Shown: positions 45,539 through 55,362 of the stretch, in pieces
Layout of the letters: each line of letters opens with the position of its first letter
Position numbering within the stretch: position 1 is the first letter of the stretch
Source of the DNA: Caulobacter segnis ATCC 21756
Lineage (GTDB): Bacteria; Pseudomonadota; Alphaproteobacteria; Caulobacterales; Caulobacteraceae
Length of the DNA: 64,000 nt
Assembly (NCBI RefSeq): GCF_000092285.1
Contig: NC_014100.1
Coordinates: 4,030,001-4,094,000, forward strand
Direction: 5' to 3'
Made by a program: the position numbers and the translations under genes
The notes under the pieces: model-generated
What the model was told of the DNA's origin: nothing
The model's database searches: none
The model's input: only the letters and a program-made list of their open reading frames with translations

Positions 45539-46069
45539 CTAGGCGATACGGCGCTTCTCCAGCTTCCTGGCCAGCGTGCGACGATGCATGCCCAGCCGGC
45601 GCGCGGCCTCGGAGATGTTGAAGTCCGTCTCGACCAGGGTCTGGTGGATGCGCTCCCACTCCAGGTTCTTGATCGAGGTCGCCCGGCCGCCGATCGTCGC
45701 GCCGACATCGCCTTCCCGCTTTTGGAAAGCGGCCTCGATGTCGTCGGTGTTGGACGGCTTGGCCAGGTAGTGGCAGGCGCCCAGCTTGATGGCCTCGACG
45801 GCGGTGGCGATGCTGGCGAAGCCCGTCAGCACCACGATCAGCATGTCGGGATCCCGTTCGGCCAGGGCGCGGACGCAAGCCAGTCCCGACTCGCCCGCCA
45901 GCTTGAGATCGATCACCGCATAGCGCGGCGCGAACGTCTCCAGCGTGGCGAGGGCGTCTTCCAGCCCGCCGACATGGGCCACGACATACCCGCGTCGCTC
46001 GAGCGAGCGTTTGAGGGTGGCGGCGAACTTGTCGTCATCCTCGATGAGGATCAGTCGGCGCTCAGCCAT
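45539..46069 (-). CDS. regA: Redox response regulator RegA/ActR
   Basis: 176 aa. Receiver domain with acidic pocket Glu10/Asp11/Asp12, phospho-acceptor Asp54 (YAVIDLKLAGESGLACVRAL), VVLTGFAS and the conserved Lys in HYLAKPS. A short linker leads to a Fis-type helix-turn-helix (FNISEAARRLGMHRRTLARKLEKR) with the strongly conserved RegA/PrrA/ActR sequence. The start overlaps the regB stop by 8 bp (ATGGCTGA). Last gene of the cyo-surf1-regB-regA operon. Confidence 0.93.
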   Translation of the reverse strand: MAERRLILIEDDDKFAATLKRSLERRGYVVAHVGGLEDALATLETFAPRYAVIDLKLAGESGLACVRALAERDPDMLIVVLTGFASIATAVEAIKLGACHYLAKPSNTDDIEAAFQKREGDVGATIGGRATSIKNLEWERIHQTLVETDFNISEAARRLGMHRRTLARKLEKRRIA

Positions 46070-47411
46070 TTCGCGTGATCTCCAGCGCGGACAGGGGCAG
46101 CTGCATCACGACGCGCGCGCCGCCTTCGGGTGGGTTCGACGCTTGGGCCGAGCCGCCCAGCTTGCGCAGCACGTTGACGACCAGGAACAGGCCCAGCCCG
46201 CCGCCGACCCGCCCCTTGGTCGAATTGTAGGGCTTGCCGAAGTCCTCGAGCGCGCTGGCGGCGAAGCCCGGTCCGTCGTCCTCGACCTCGATCAGAACCC
46301 AACCGCCGCGCACCGACGCCCTGAACCGGACGGTGGTGGCGGCGGCCTCGAGCGCGTTGTCGAGGACATTGTGCACGCCCTGCTTGAGCGTTGATTCCGC
46401 GACGATCGGCGTGGCGTCCAGCAGGTCGGTCTCGTAGATCAGGTTGGGATCGTTGCGGGTGGTCCGCCACTCGCCGATCACCTCGTCCATGAAGCCACGC
46501 AAGGTGCTGGCGCGCACTTCGCCACTGCGCGCCTCGCCCGCCGACTGCAGGACGCCGGTGACGATGGACTTGCAGCGCCGCACCTCGCCGCGCATGTCCT
46601 CCAGCTCCTGTGCGAGCTCGGGGTTGGCGTTGAACAGGGGCATGCGGCGCCAGTCGCCGAGGATGACGTCCAGGGTCGCCAACGGCGTGCCCAGCTCATG
46701 GGCCGCCCCGGAGGCCAGAAGACCCATGCGGATGATATGGGTCTCCTCGGCCGCCCGCTGGCGCAGCTCGGCCAGCCGCGCGTCGTGCCCGCGCAGGTTG
46801 GCGTTGATCCGGCCCACGAAGGTCACCAGCAGCAGGGCGTCCAGCACGACGCCGATCAGCATGCCCATGATGAACAGCTCGAAGAACGCCTGGTCGCTGA
46901 GCCCGGACGCGACGATCGGCCGATTGAAGGCGATCAGGCCGACGAAGCAGAAGCTGATCAGCGCCACGATCGCCCAGGTCGCCCAGGCCTCGAGCAGAAC
47001 GGCCCCCAGGATCACGTGCAGCAGATAGAGGGTGGTGAAGGGGTTGGTGGCCCCGCCGCTGAAGTAGAGCTGGATCGTCAGGGCCAGGGCGTCCAGCGCG
47101 AGCGCCGTGAACAGGTCGTAGGGTCCGAGGGGTTCGGCGCGCTTGAGGCGGAGCAGGCTGAACAGGTTCAGCGCCACCAGCGCCGCCAGGACCAGCATCA
47201 TCTCCACCAGCGGCAGCTTGAAGCCGAGGCTGAAATGCACCGCCAGGATCGTCACCACCTGGCCGGCCACGGCGATCCAGCGCAGGTGGATCAGCTGCAG
47301 CATGTTCTGGCGCGCGATCGCGTCGGCCGGGCCGTTGGCGTTCTCGGCCGCGCGCGCGCCCGACAGCCAGCCCGACACGCCGGAGATCAGGATGCTGGCG
47401 CTGGGCGTCAT
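46062..47411 (-). CDS. regB: Redox sensor histidine kinase RegB/ActS
   Basis: 449 aa. Six transmembrane helices (~40-215) include the quinone-sensing motif FSGGATNPF. The H-box is MGLLASGAAHELGTPLATLDVILGDW. A cysteine in EVRRCKSIVTGVL matches the redox-active Cys of RegB. ATPase boxes are VLDNALEAA, EVEDDGPGF and GGLGLFLVVNVLRKLGG. I chose the ATG at 47411, overlapping the surf1 stop (ATGA); the upstream extension is out of frame with SURF1 and spurious. It phosphorylates RegA according to quinone or respiratory state. Confidence 0.93.
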   Translation of the reverse strand: MTPSASILISGVSGWLSGARAAENANGPADAIARQNMLQLIHLRWIAVAGQVVTILAVHFSLGFKLPLVEMMLVLAALVALNLFSLLRLKRAEPLGPYDLFTALALDALALTIQLYFSGGATNPFTTLYLLHVILGAVLLEAWATWAIVALISFCFVGLIAFNRPIVASGLSDQAFFELFIMGMLIGVVLDALLLVTFVGRINANLRGHDARLAELRQRAAEETHIIRMGLLASGAAHELGTPLATLDVILGDWRRMPLFNANPELAQELEDMRGEVRRCKSIVTGVLQSAGEARSGEVRASTLRGFMDEVIGEWRTTRNDPNLIYETDLLDATPIVAESTLKQGVHNVLDNALEAAATTVRFRASVRGGWVLIEVEDDGPGFAASALEDFGKPYNSTKGRVGGGLGLFLVVNVLRKLGGSAQASNPPEGGARVVMQLPLSALEITRNG

Positions 47412-48145
47412 TCGGCTCCTCCCACGCGGGTCCGGCGCGCGTCGGCCAGGACATAGACCGCCGCCCCGCCCGTCAGCAGGGCCAGACCGAACCAGGTCAG
47501 GGCATAGATAAGATGGCTGTTGGGAAAACGCACGACCGTCAGTCCGCCGCGCGGCCAGCCGCCGGGATTGGGCGTCGCATCGGCGTCGACGAAATAGGGC
47601 GCCACGCCCGACAGGCCCTTGGCCTGGGCGATCGCCGCGACGTCGCGAGAGTACCACCGCTCCTCGCCCGGCAGGTTGCGACGAAGAAAGCCGCCGCGCG
47701 GCTCGCTGAGCCGCAGGAGACCGACGATGGTGACCAGGCCCTGGATCTGTCCCGCGCTCCGGGTCTCCGGACGCTTGCGCGCCGTCGGCGTGAAGCCGCG
47801 ATTGACCAGAACCGTGACGCCGTTGTCGGCGCGCAGGGGCGTCATGACCCAGAAGCCGGGCCCCAGATCGGTGACCGCCTGAACGAGGGTCTCGCGACCA
47901 TGATCGTAGACGCCGGTCAGCCGCACCCGGCAGTAGGCGTCGGAGGCCTGCGAAAGGTTCGCCCACGCCGCCGGCCCCGGCGCGGCCGTCGGCGTGGCGT
48001 GGATGCGACGTTCGACCTGGGCGATCAGCTCGAGCTTCCAGGCGCGGCGCTGAACCTGCCAGAGGCCCAGCGCCGAAAAAAGAACCGTGAAGGCCACGCA
48101 GAGGCCGACCAGAAAGGCCGTCCGCGCGCGCAGGCCTTGGGTCAC
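47408..48145 (-). CDS. SURF1-family oxidase assembly protein
   Basis: 245 aa with a transmembrane helix at each end (FLVGLCVAFTVLFSALGLWQVQRRAWK and ALTWFGLALLTGGAAVYVLADARR) and the central SURF1 domain (RVRLTGVYDHGRETLVQA, GFWVMTPLRADNGVTVLVNRGFTP, PYFVDADATPNPGGWPRGGLTVVRFPNSHLIYALTWF). Starts at a GTG that overlaps the cyoD stop (GTGA). SURF1 helps assemble heme-copper oxidases; here it serves the bo-type oxidase encoded just upstream. Confidence 0.92.
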   Translation of the reverse strand: MTQGLRARTAFLVGLCVAFTVLFSALGLWQVQRRAWKLELIAQVERRIHATPTAAPGPAAWANLSQASDAYCRVRLTGVYDHGRETLVQAVTDLGPGFWVMTPLRADNGVTVLVNRGFTPTARKRPETRSAGQIQGLVTIVGLLRLSEPRGGFLRRNLPGEERWYSRDVAAIAQAKGLSGVAPYFVDADATPNPGGWPRGGLTVVRFPNSHLIYALTWFGLALLTGGAAVYVLADARRTRVGGAE

Positions 48146-48531
48146 GGCATCTGCTGCATGTCGTGCGCCATCGTCGGCATCATGTGGGTGTTCAGGTTGT
48201 GCATCACCCACAGCGAGCCGCTCAGCGTGATCACCACCAGGATCAGGGTGAACATCAGGGCCAGCAGGGTCCATCCGCCCTCCGAACGCGAGTTCATGTG
48301 CAGGAAGTAGATCATGTGGACCAGCACCTGGATCACCGCCAGCCCCATCACCGCCACGGCGGTCATCTGGGCGGTCGGCAACACGTTCCCCATGACCAGC
48401 CAGAACGGTATGGCCGTCAGGATCACCGCCAGGACGAAGCCGATGACGTAGTCCTTCAGCGAGCCGTGCGCGCCGCCGTGATCGTCGTGTTCCTCATGCG
48501 CGTGGTGCGCGTCATGGCTGGCCGCGCTCAT
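48142..48531 (-). CDS. cyoD: Cytochrome o ubiquinol oxidase subunit IV
   Basis: 129 aa. His-rich N-terminus ([18 protein letters not shown]), then three transmembrane helices: [46 protein letters not shown] and [28 protein letters not shown]. This is the CyoD pattern. I chose the ATG at 48531, overlapping the cyoC stop (ATGA). Confidence 0.93.
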   Translation of the reverse strand: MSAASHDAHHAHEEHDDHGGAHGSLKDYVIGFVLAVILTAIPFWLVMGNVLPTAQMTAVAVMGLAVIQVLVHMIYFLHMNSRSEGGWTLLALMFTLILVVITLSGSLWVMHNLNTHMMPTMAHDMQQMP

Positions 48532-49154
48532 TTCAGGACTCCGAGCAGGTAGACGAACGAGAAGACGCCGATCCAGATGACGTCCAGGAAGTGCCAGAAC
48601 ATCGACAGGCACATCAGGCGGCGCTTCATCTCGGCGCCGAGGCCGCGCTGGGCGACCTGGACCATCAGCGTGACCAGCCAGATGACGCCGAAGGTCACGT
48701 GCAGGCCGTGCGTGCCGACCAGCACGAAGAACGACGACAGGAACGCACTGCGCTGCGGGCCGGCGCCTTCGTGGATCAGGTGATGGAACTCGTAGAGCTC
48801 CAGCGACAGGAAGCCGAGACCGAGCAGGCCAGTGACGGCCAGCCAGGCCAGGACCGGCTTCACCTTCTTGGCCTGGGCCGAGATCATCGCGAAGCCGTAG
48901 GTGATCGACGACAGAAGCAGGAGGGCCGTGTTCACGGCCACCAGCGGCAGGTCGAACAGGTCCGCGCCGGACGGGCCCGCCGCGTAGTTGCGACCGAGCA
49001 CGGCGTAGCAGGCGAACAGCACCGCGAAGATCAGGCAGTCGCTCATCAGGTAGATCCAGAACCCCAGCAGGGTCCCGTTCTCCGGATGGTGCTCCTTGGT
49101 CATGTAGAAGCGGTCCTTGTCGGCCGCCGTCAGGGCATGGGCTTGAGAGGCCAT
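48528..49154 (-). CDS. cyoC: Cytochrome o ubiquinol oxidase subunit III
   Basis: 208 aa, five transmembrane helices: [84 protein letters not shown], and [24 protein letters not shown]. Sequence and length match CyoC. Separated from cyoB by 2 bp. Confidence 0.96.
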   Translation of the reverse strand: MASQAHALTAADKDRFYMTKEHHPENGTLLGFWIYLMSDCLIFAVLFACYAVLGRNYAAGPSGADLFDLPLVAVNTALLLLSSITYGFAMISAQAKKVKPVLAWLAVTGLLGLGFLSLELYEFHHLIHEGAGPQRSAFLSSFFVLVGTHGLHVTFGVIWLVTLMVQVAQRGLGAEMKRRLMCLSMFWHFLDVIWIGVFSFVYLLGVLK

Positions 49155-49156
49155 GG

Positions 49157-51154
49157 TCAGGTCAGGCTCCGCAGGGCTTCGGTGCGCGCGTCCTCGACGC
49201 GGACGACCTCCTCGGCCGGGATGTAGTAGTCACGCTTGAAGTTGAAGGTGTGGGCGATCGCGCCACCGATCAGGGCGACGAAGGCGACGGCCGCCAGCCA
49301 CCAGACGTGCCAGATCAAGGCAAAGCCGAGCACCGTGCTGATCCCGGCCAGGACCACGCCCGCGCCGGTGTTGGCCGGCATGTGGATCGGGATGAAGCCG
49401 GCGGTCGGCCGCTCATAGCCGCGCTGCTTCATGTCCCACCAGGCGTCCAGCTGATGGACGACCGGCGTGAAGGCGAAGTTGTAGGCTGGCGGCGGCGACG
49501 AGGTGGACCATTCCAGCGTCCGGCCGCCCCAGGGGTCGCCGGTCGTGTCGCGCAGGGCCTCGCGGTTGCGGATGCTGACGAAGATCTGGACCAGGAAGGC
49601 CAGGATGCCGAACAGGACGATCACCGCGCCGATGGCCGCGATCACGAACCAGATCTGCAGCGACGGATCCTCGAAGTGGCTGACGCGACGGGTCACGCCC
49701 ATCAGGCCCAGCACGTAGAGCGGGGTGAAGGCGACCCAGAAGCCGATCAGCCAGCACCAGAACGAGACCTTGCCCCAGAACGGGTCCAGCTTGAAGCCGA
49801 AGGCCTTGGGGAACCAGTAGTTGATGCCGGCGAACATGCCGAACACCACGCCGCCGATGATCACGTTATGGAAGTGGGCGATCAGGAACAGGCTGTTGTG
49901 CAGCACGAAGTCGGCGGGCGGGACGGCCAGCAGCACGCCGGTCATGCCCCCGATCACGAAGGTGACCATGAAGCCGACGGTCCACAGCATCGGGACCTCG
50001 AACCGGATGCGGCCGCGGTACATCGTGAACAGCCAGTTGAAGATCTTCGCCCCCGTCGGGATCGAGATGATCATCGTCGTGATCCCGAAGAACGAGTTCA
50101 CGCTCGCGCCCGAGCCCATCGTGAAGAAGTGGTGCAGCCAGACGATGTAGGACAGGATGGTGATGACCGCGGTGGCGTAGACCATCGAGCTGTAGCCGAA
50201 CAGGCGCTTGCCGCAGAAGGTCGACACGACTTCCGAGAACACGCCGAAGGCCGGCAGGATCAGGATGTAGACCTCCGGGTGACCCCAGATCCAGATCAGG
50301 TTCACGTACATCATCGGGTTGCCCCCGAAGTCGTTCGTGAAGAAGTTGGTCAGCAGGTACCGGTCGGCGGTCAGCAGGGCCAGGGTGGCGGTCAGGATCG
50401 GGAAGGTCGCCACGATCAGGACGTTGGTGCACAGCGAGGTCCAGGTGAAGACCGGCATCTTCATCAGGCTCATGCCCGGGGCGCGCATCTTGATGATGGT
50501 CACGACCAGGTTGATGCCCGAGAGCGTCGTCCCGACGCCCGCGACCTGCAGCGCCCAGATGTAATAGTCGACCCCGACATCGGGACTGTAGGCCAGGTTC
50601 GACAAGGGCGGATAGGCCAGCCAGCCGGTCCGCGCGAACTCGCCCACGAACAGCGAGGCCATCACCAGCACGGCGCCGCCGACGGTCATCCAGAAGCTGA
50701 AGTTGTTCAGGAACGGGAAGGCCACGTCGCGGGCGCCGATCTGCATCGGCACCACGAGGTTCATCAGGCCCGTGACCAGGGGCATGGCCACGAAGAAGAT
50801 CATGATCACGCCGTGGGCGGTGAAGATCTGGTCGTAATGGTGCGGCGGCAGGTAGCCGGCGACCTCGCCGAACGCCATGGCTTGCTGGGCGCGCATCATC
50901 AGCGCGTCGGCGAAGCCGCGCAGCAGCATGACGATCGCCAGGATGATGTACATCACCCCGATCTTCTTGTGGTCGACGCTGGTCAGCCACTCACGCCACA
51001 GATAGCCCCACAGCTTGTAGCGGGTCAGCAGCGCCAGCACCGTCAGGCCGCCGAGGGCGACCATGGCGAAGGTGACGAGCAGGATGGGCTCGTGCAGCGG
51101 AATGGCGTCCCAGGTGAGACGGCCGAAGATGAATTTGACGAGGTCCGGGGACAT
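49157..51154 (-). CDS. cyoB: Cytochrome o ubiquinol oxidase subunit I
   Basis: 665-aa catalytic subunit with about 15 transmembrane helices. It binds heme b, heme o and CuB, reduces O2 to water and pumps protons. Landmarks are [53 protein letters not shown] (CuB His and Tyr), [14 protein letters not shown] (CuB His pair), and [16 protein letters not shown] (heme His pair). The long C-terminus is CyoB-like. Confidence 0.98.
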   Translation of the reverse strand: MSPDLVKFIFGRLTWDAIPLHEPILLVTFAMVALGGLTVLALLTRYKLWGYLWREWLTSVDHKKIGVMYIILAIVMLLRGFADALMMRAQQAMAFGEVAGYLPPHHYDQIFTAHGVIMIFFVAMPLVTGLMNLVVPMQIGARDVAFPFLNNFSFWMTVGGAVLVMASLFVGEFARTGWLAYPPLSNLAYSPDVGVDYYIWALQVAGVGTTLSGINLVVTIIKMRAPGMSLMKMPVFTWTSLCTNVLIVATFPILTATLALLTADRYLLTNFFTNDFGGNPMMYVNLIWIWGHPEVYILILPAFGVFSEVVSTFCGKRLFGYSSMVYATAVITILSYIVWLHHFFTMGSGASVNSFFGITTMIISIPTGAKIFNWLFTMYRGRIRFEVPMLWTVGFMVTFVIGGMTGVLLAVPPADFVLHNSLFLIAHFHNVIIGGVVFGMFAGINYWFPKAFGFKLDPFWGKVSFWCWLIGFWVAFTPLYVLGLMGVTRRVSHFEDPSLQIWFVIAAIGAVIVLFGILAFLVQIFVSIRNREALRDTTGDPWGGRTLEWSTSSPPPAYNFAFTPVVHQLDAWWDMKQRGYERPTAGFIPIHMPANTGAGVVLAGISTVLGFALIWHVWWLAAVAFVALIGGAIAHTFNFKRDYYIPAEEVVRVEDARTEALRSLT

Positions 51155-51172
51155 TAGGCGTCTCTAAGGAAA

Positions 51173-52234
51173 TCAGCGCGCCGGGGAGCCGGCGAAGGGA
51201 GCGCACAGCGCGGCGACGAACGAGCGGAAACCACCGCCCTCCCCGCGCCGGGTGCGCTTGTCGTATTCGAGGGTGGTGACGTTGTAGACGCCGGCCATGC
51301 CGAGGCCGCCCTTGGCGTCGATGGCCATCATGTCGTGCTGGCACATCTTGCCCGGCTCGACGCAGCGGTTGACGGCCTTGTGGAACAGGTCCGCATCCAC
51401 CTGCGCGAAGCGTTGGGCCGGGACCTTCTCGCTGGGCTTTTCCAGGACGAGGTAGCGCGAGCCATCCAGACGACCGCCGCCCTTGCGCACCTGCTCGGTC
51501 CAGCGCGCGAACTCGGCCTCGCTCATGCCGTGGAACTTGAAGCGCATGTGCGAGAAGCCCTCGCCGCTGTAGTTGGCCGAGAAGCCTTCGAACTGGCCGG
51601 GCTTGTTGATGACCGCGTGCAGCTTGGTCGTCATGCCGGGCATGGCGTAGATCTGCCCCGCCAGAGCCGGCACGTAGAACGAGTTCATGACCGACGAACT
51701 GGTCAGCTCGAAGTTCAGCGGGCGATCGACCGGCGCGGCCATCTCGTTGACCGTCGCGATGCCCAGTTCCGGGTAGATGAACAGCCACTTCCAATCGAGG
51801 GCCACGACCTGGACCTTCAGCGGCTTGATGTTCTCGGCCGAGCGGCCCGGCGCGATGCGGTCCAGCGGGCGATAGGGGTCCAGCAGGTGGGTGCTGGTCC
51901 AGGTGATGGCGCCCAGAATGGTGATAATCACCAGCGGCGCGGCCCAGATCACGATTTCCAGGCGCGTGGAGTGGTGCCAGTCGGGATCGTACTTGGCGCT
52001 TTCGTTCGAGCGCCGGTACTTCCAGGCGAAGAACAGCGTCAGCGCGATCACCGGCACGATGATCAGCAGCATCAGCACGGTCGCGACGATGATCAGGTCG
52101 CGTTGCTGGGCGGCGATGTCGCCGGACGGGTTCATGACGACCCAGTCGCACCCGCCCAGCGCCAAGAGAGCCGGGGCGAGAGCGAGCATTTTCAGCGGGG
52201 TCGAGCGCGGCGGGAGCCTGAATTTCGGTCGCAT
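51173..52234 (-). CDS. cyoA: Cytochrome o ubiquinol oxidase subunit II
   Basis: 353 aa lipoprotein: signal and lipobox LALAPALLALGGC, two transmembrane helices (LIIVATVLMLLIIVPVIALTLFFAWKYR, IVIWAAPLVIITILGAITWTST), then a periplasmic cupredoxin-like domain with VQVVALDWKWLFIYPELGIATVNE and SSSVMNSFYVPALAGQIYAMPGM. The CuA-binding Cys and His are missing, as in quinol rather than cytochrome c oxidases. Long C-terminal part is normal for CyoA. First gene of the operon; two FixK/FNR-like boxes lie upstream. Confidence 0.97.
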   Translation of the reverse strand: MRPKFRLPPRSTPLKMLALAPALLALGGCDWVVMNPSGDIAAQQRDLIIVATVLMLLIIVPVIALTLFFAWKYRRSNESAKYDPDWHHSTRLEIVIWAAPLVIITILGAITWTSTHLLDPYRPLDRIAPGRSAENIKPLKVQVVALDWKWLFIYPELGIATVNEMAAPVDRPLNFELTSSSVMNSFYVPALAGQIYAMPGMTTKLHAVINKPGQFEGFSANYSGEGFSHMRFKFHGMSEAEFARWTEQVRKGGGRLDGSRYLVLEKPSEKVPAQRFAQVDADLFHKAVNRCVEPGKMCQHDMMAIDAKGGLGMAGVYNVTTLEYDKRTRRGEGGGFRSFVAALCAPFAGSPAR

Positions 52235-52280
52235 GGGCGCGGCTGTTACGCGAGGGCGCCGCGCCGCAACATTGGACCGT

Positions 52281-52294
52281 TTGTCCTAGGTCAA
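52281..52294. promoter_or_regulatory. FixK/FNR-type box 1 upstream of cyoA
   Basis: TTGTCCTAGGTCAA matches TTGAC-N4-GTCAA with one change. Centred 22 bp from a second box at 52303-52316, which is two turns of the helix. In Caulobacter, FixK controls low-oxygen oxidase genes (established); binding here is inferred. Confidence 0.6.
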
Positions 52295-52302
52295 TAACCG
52301 CC

Positions 52303-52316
52303 TTGTCGTTGATCAA
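52303..52316. promoter_or_regulatory. FixK/FNR-type box 2 upstream of cyoA
   Basis: TTGTCGTTGATCAA matches TTGAT-N4-ATCAA at nearly all positions. Shared by the divergent cyoA operon and the MFS gene. Confidence 0.65.
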
Positions 52317-52463
52317 TCGTGCGTCGCGAATTCGACAGGTCGGAGCCAGAAAGCCGTCAAAGGCGTTTGCCAGACCAGCCCCGTCCGCTGCATGCTCGCA
52401 TCCAGACCGTCGGTAAGGCGGCGCGATGCTGGGACGGAAACCAAGGACAAAGGCGCGTACGAC

Positions 52464-53804
52464 ATGGCCCACGAATTCGCAGTCCCGACCTCTTCAGGAC
52501 TAGAGCGCGACGCGCGTCGCCTCCACGCCGACCACAAGGGCGTCCGCCCCGGCGAGATCGCCCTGGGCGTGGTCATCGGTCGGACTTCGGAGTTCTTCGA
52601 CTTCTTCGTCTACGCCATCGCCTCGGTGCTGGTGTTCCCGCAGTTGGTGTTTCCGTTCGTCGATCGGCTGACCGGCGTCATGCTGGCCTTCGGGCTGTTC
52701 TCCCTGGCCTTCGTCGCGCGACCGTTCGGCTCGGCGATCTTCGGCGCCATCGATCGCCGCTATGGACGCGGGGTCAAGCTAACCATCGCGCTGTTCCTGC
52801 TGGGCGGCTCCACCGCCACGATCAGCTTCCTGCCCAGCTACGCCGCCGTCGGGCCGCTGGCCATCTGGGCCCTGGCGGCCTGCCGGATCGGGCAAGGTCT
52901 GGCGCTGGCGGGCGCCTGGGACGGGATGGCCTCGCTGCTGGCCCTGAACGCGCCCGAGAAGAAGCGCGGCTGGTACGCGATGATCCCGCAGCTGGGCGCG
53001 CCCTTCGGGTTCATGCTGGCCAGCGGGCTCTTCGCCTATTTCGTCGCGACCCTGGCGCCGGGCGACTTCCTCGACTGGGGCTGGCGCTATCCGTTCTTCG
53101 CCGCCTTCGCGATCAATGTCGTGGCGCTGTTCGCGCGGCTCCGCATCGTGGCGACGGAAGAGTTCGGCGCGCTGTTCGAGGCGCGCGAGCTTCGGCCCGT
53201 GCGGATCGCCAGCCTGATGCGGGCCGAGGGCGGCAACGTGCTGATCGGCGCCTTCGCCCCGCTGGCCACGTTCGCGATGTTCCACCTGGTGACGGTCTTC
53301 CCGCTATCCTGGGTCGCCCTGCACGACGACCACCAGGCCCTGACCTTCCTGCGCATCGAGGTGGTTGGCGCGCTGTTCGGCGTGGCCGGCATCCTGGCCT
53401 CGGGCTGGATCGCCGACCGCATCACGCGCCAGAACCAACTGGCTCTCTCGGCCCTGCTGATCGGCGCGTTCAGCCTTCTGGCGCCGCGCCTGCTGGACGG
53501 CGGCTCGGTGGGGCAAACGGCCTACGTGATCGTCGGCTTCATCATCCTGGGCCTGTCCTTCGGCCAGGCGGCCGGCGCGGTGAGCTCGGGCTTCTCCAAG
53601 CGCTATCGCTACACGGGCGCGGCGGTGACGTCGGACCTGTCGTGGCTTATCGGCGCGGGCTTCGCGCCCCTCACCGCCCTGGCTCTGGCCAGCCTGTGGG
53701 GGCTGCCCGCCATCGGCCTCTACCTGGCGTCGGGCGCCGTCGCCACGCTCGTGGCGCTGACCATCGACCGAAATCGCCGGCGTCAGACGGCGCCTCTTCC
53801 CTAA
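52464..53804 (+). CDS. MFS transporter, metabolite:H+ symporter type
   Basis: 446 aa with 12 hydrophobic segments. It begins in the MHS style: GEIALGVVIGRTSEFFDFFVYAIASVLVFPQLVFPF, then FARPFGSAIFGAIDRRYGRGVKL (loop 2-3 motif) and GWRYPFFAAFAINVVALFARL. Likely takes up an organic acid or similar solute with protons. I chose the ATG at 52464 (MAHEFAVP); the upstream extension is unlikely. Its stop overlaps the convergent halogenase by 4 bp. Confidence 0.87.
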   Translation: MAHEFAVPTSSGLERDARRLHADHKGVRPGEIALGVVIGRTSEFFDFFVYAIASVLVFPQLVFPFVDRLTGVMLAFGLFSLAFVARPFGSAIFGAIDRRYGRGVKLTIALFLLGGSTATISFLPSYAAVGPLAIWALAACRIGQGLALAGAWDGMASLLALNAPEKKRGWYAMIPQLGAPFGFMLASGLFAYFVATLAPGDFLDWGWRYPFFAAFAINVVALFARLRIVATEEFGALFEARELRPVRIASLMRAEGGNVLIGAFAPLATFAMFHLVTVFPLSWVALHDDHQALTFLRIEVVGALFGVAGILASGWIADRITRQNQLALSALLIGAFSLLAPRLLDGGSVGQTAYVIVGFIILGLSFGQAAGAVSSGFSKRYRYTGAAVTSDLSWLIGAGFAPLTALALASLWGLPAIGLYLASGAVATLVALTIDRNRRRQTAPLP

Positions 53805-55351
53805 GCCACCGTCTTGAACGGCGCGACCGGAGCCGCCGGCGGCGGCGCGGGGCAGTGCTTGGCCAGGAACTCGCCATGGCTGGGCAGGCCCGCGACCTGG
53901 GCCGCCAGCATCGGCGCCGACTGGTCCAAGGTCTGGCTGATCACGTCGTACGGGATCGTGTCGACCAGCGGCTGATAACGCTGAGGCCGAACGCCCATGC
54001 CCTCCATCACCGATTGCCAGGAGGGGTTGCGGAACATGTCGTCGACGCCTTCGCGCAGCACGCCGCTGGCCTCGAACAGGGCCATGCGTTCCTTCAGGCT
54101 CTCGGGGATCGGCGCCGCGCGGACCGCGCGCCAGAACGGCGTGTCGTCGCGCTGGGTCTTGCAGTAGTGCAGGACGATGAAGTCCCGGATCTCCTCGTAG
54201 TCGGCGACCATGCGACGGTTGTATTCCTCCCGCAGCGCCGGATCGAAGTCGCGGTCGGGGAAGAAGCGCAGCAGGAAGTCGACGCCACGATAGATCAGGT
54301 GCAGGGCCGTCGATTCCAGGGGCTCGATGAAGCCGCCCGAGAGGCCCACGGCCACGACGTTCTTCTCCCAGAGCCGCTGGCGCACGCCCGTCTTGAACGG
54401 GATGAACATCGGCTCCATCAGGGCCCGGCCCTCGAGCTGGCCCAGCAGGGTGGCGCGGGCCTCGTCGTCGCTGACGAACCGCGAGCAGAAGACATAGCCG
54501 TTGCCCGCCCGGTGCTGCAGCGGGATGCGCCAGCGCCAGCCGCCAGCCTCGGCCTTGGACAGCGTGTAGGGATGCGGCGCGCCGACGTTCTCGGTCTGCA
54601 CCACCACCGCGCGGTCGCACAGCAGCATGTCGGACCAGTCGTCGAACGGCGTCTCCAGCGTCTTGCCGATCAGCAGGCCCCGGAAGCCCGTGCAGTCGAT
54701 GAAGAAGTCGCCCTCGATCTCGCGGCCGTCCTTCATCCGCACCTTGGCGACCGAGCCGTCGGCGTGGGTGATCACGTCCGAGACGATACCTTCGGTCCGC
54801 TTGACGCCCCGCGCCTCGGCGTAGTCGCGCAGGAAGCGGGCGACCAGCCGCGCGTCGACGTGCAGGGCGTAGTTGGCGCCGCCGATCAGGGTGCGCTCGG
54901 CCTTGAACGGCAGCATGAACTTGCCCTGCTCGGCCATCACCGCGCCCGGCGCGAAGTCGTGCAGGCCCGACGGGTGCCCCGCGGCCTTGGCCCGCAGCCA
55001 GCACTGGTAGAACTCGTGCGGACCGAACGGCCCGCCGATGACCCCGAACGGGTGCATGTAGCGGTCGCCGACGCGCCGCCAGTCCTCGAACCGGATGCCC
55101 AGCTTGAAGCTGGCCTGGGTGGCCTGGATGAATTCGCGCTCGTCGATCCCCAGGCTGGCCAGCAGGCGCAGGAACGGCGGGATGGTCGACTCGCCGACGC
55201 CGATCGTGCCGATCTCCTCGGACTCGACCAGCTCGATTCGGCAGCCTCCGGCCTGGAAATAGTGGCTGAGCATGGCCGCCGTGATCCAGCCGGCGGAGCC
55301 GCCGCCGACGATGACGATCTTACGGATGGCGTTGGGATGGGTGTGGGACAT
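53801..55351 (-). CDS. Flavin-dependent tryptophan halogenase family protein, copy 1
   Basis: 516 aa. FAD-binding IVIVGGGSAGWITAAML (GxGxxG), GTIGVGESTIPPF, the lysine of SFKLGIRFEDW (Lys83, position of catalytic Lys79 in RebH/PrnA), the halogenase tag GWRWRIPLQHRAGNGYVF (WxWxIP), and GLSGGFIEPLESTALHLI (catalytic-site Glu). All hallmark residues are present. In Caulobacter-like bacteria, such genes often sit with TonB receptors in sugar loci, where halogenation is unproven. Start at ATG 55351. Confidence 0.92.
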   Translation of the reverse strand: MSHTHPNAIRKIVIVGGGSAGWITAAMLSHYFQAGGCRIELVESEEIGTIGVGESTIPPFLRLLASLGIDEREFIQATQASFKLGIRFEDWRRVGDRYMHPFGVIGGPFGPHEFYQCWLRAKAAGHPSGLHDFAPGAVMAEQGKFMLPFKAERTLIGGANYALHVDARLVARFLRDYAEARGVKRTEGIVSDVITHADGSVAKVRMKDGREIEGDFFIDCTGFRGLLIGKTLETPFDDWSDMLLCDRAVVVQTENVGAPHPYTLSKAEAGGWRWRIPLQHRAGNGYVFCSRFVSDDEARATLLGQLEGRALMEPMFIPFKTGVRQRLWEKNVVAVGLSGGFIEPLESTALHLIYRGVDFLLRFFPDRDFDPALREEYNRRMVADYEEIRDFIVLHYCKTQRDDTPFWRAVRAAPIPESLKERMALFEASGVLREGVDDMFRNPSWQSVMEGMGVRPQRYQPLVDTIPYDVISQTLDQSAPMLAAQVAGLPSHGEFLAKHCPAPPPAAPVAPFKTVA

Positions 55352-55362
55352 CGCGTCAAATC

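Noticed and set aside
49250..51157. A 635-aa plus-strand frame opposite cyoB
   Set aside because: Asp/His/Gly/Gln-rich, low-complexity shadow without domain; cyoB is certain.
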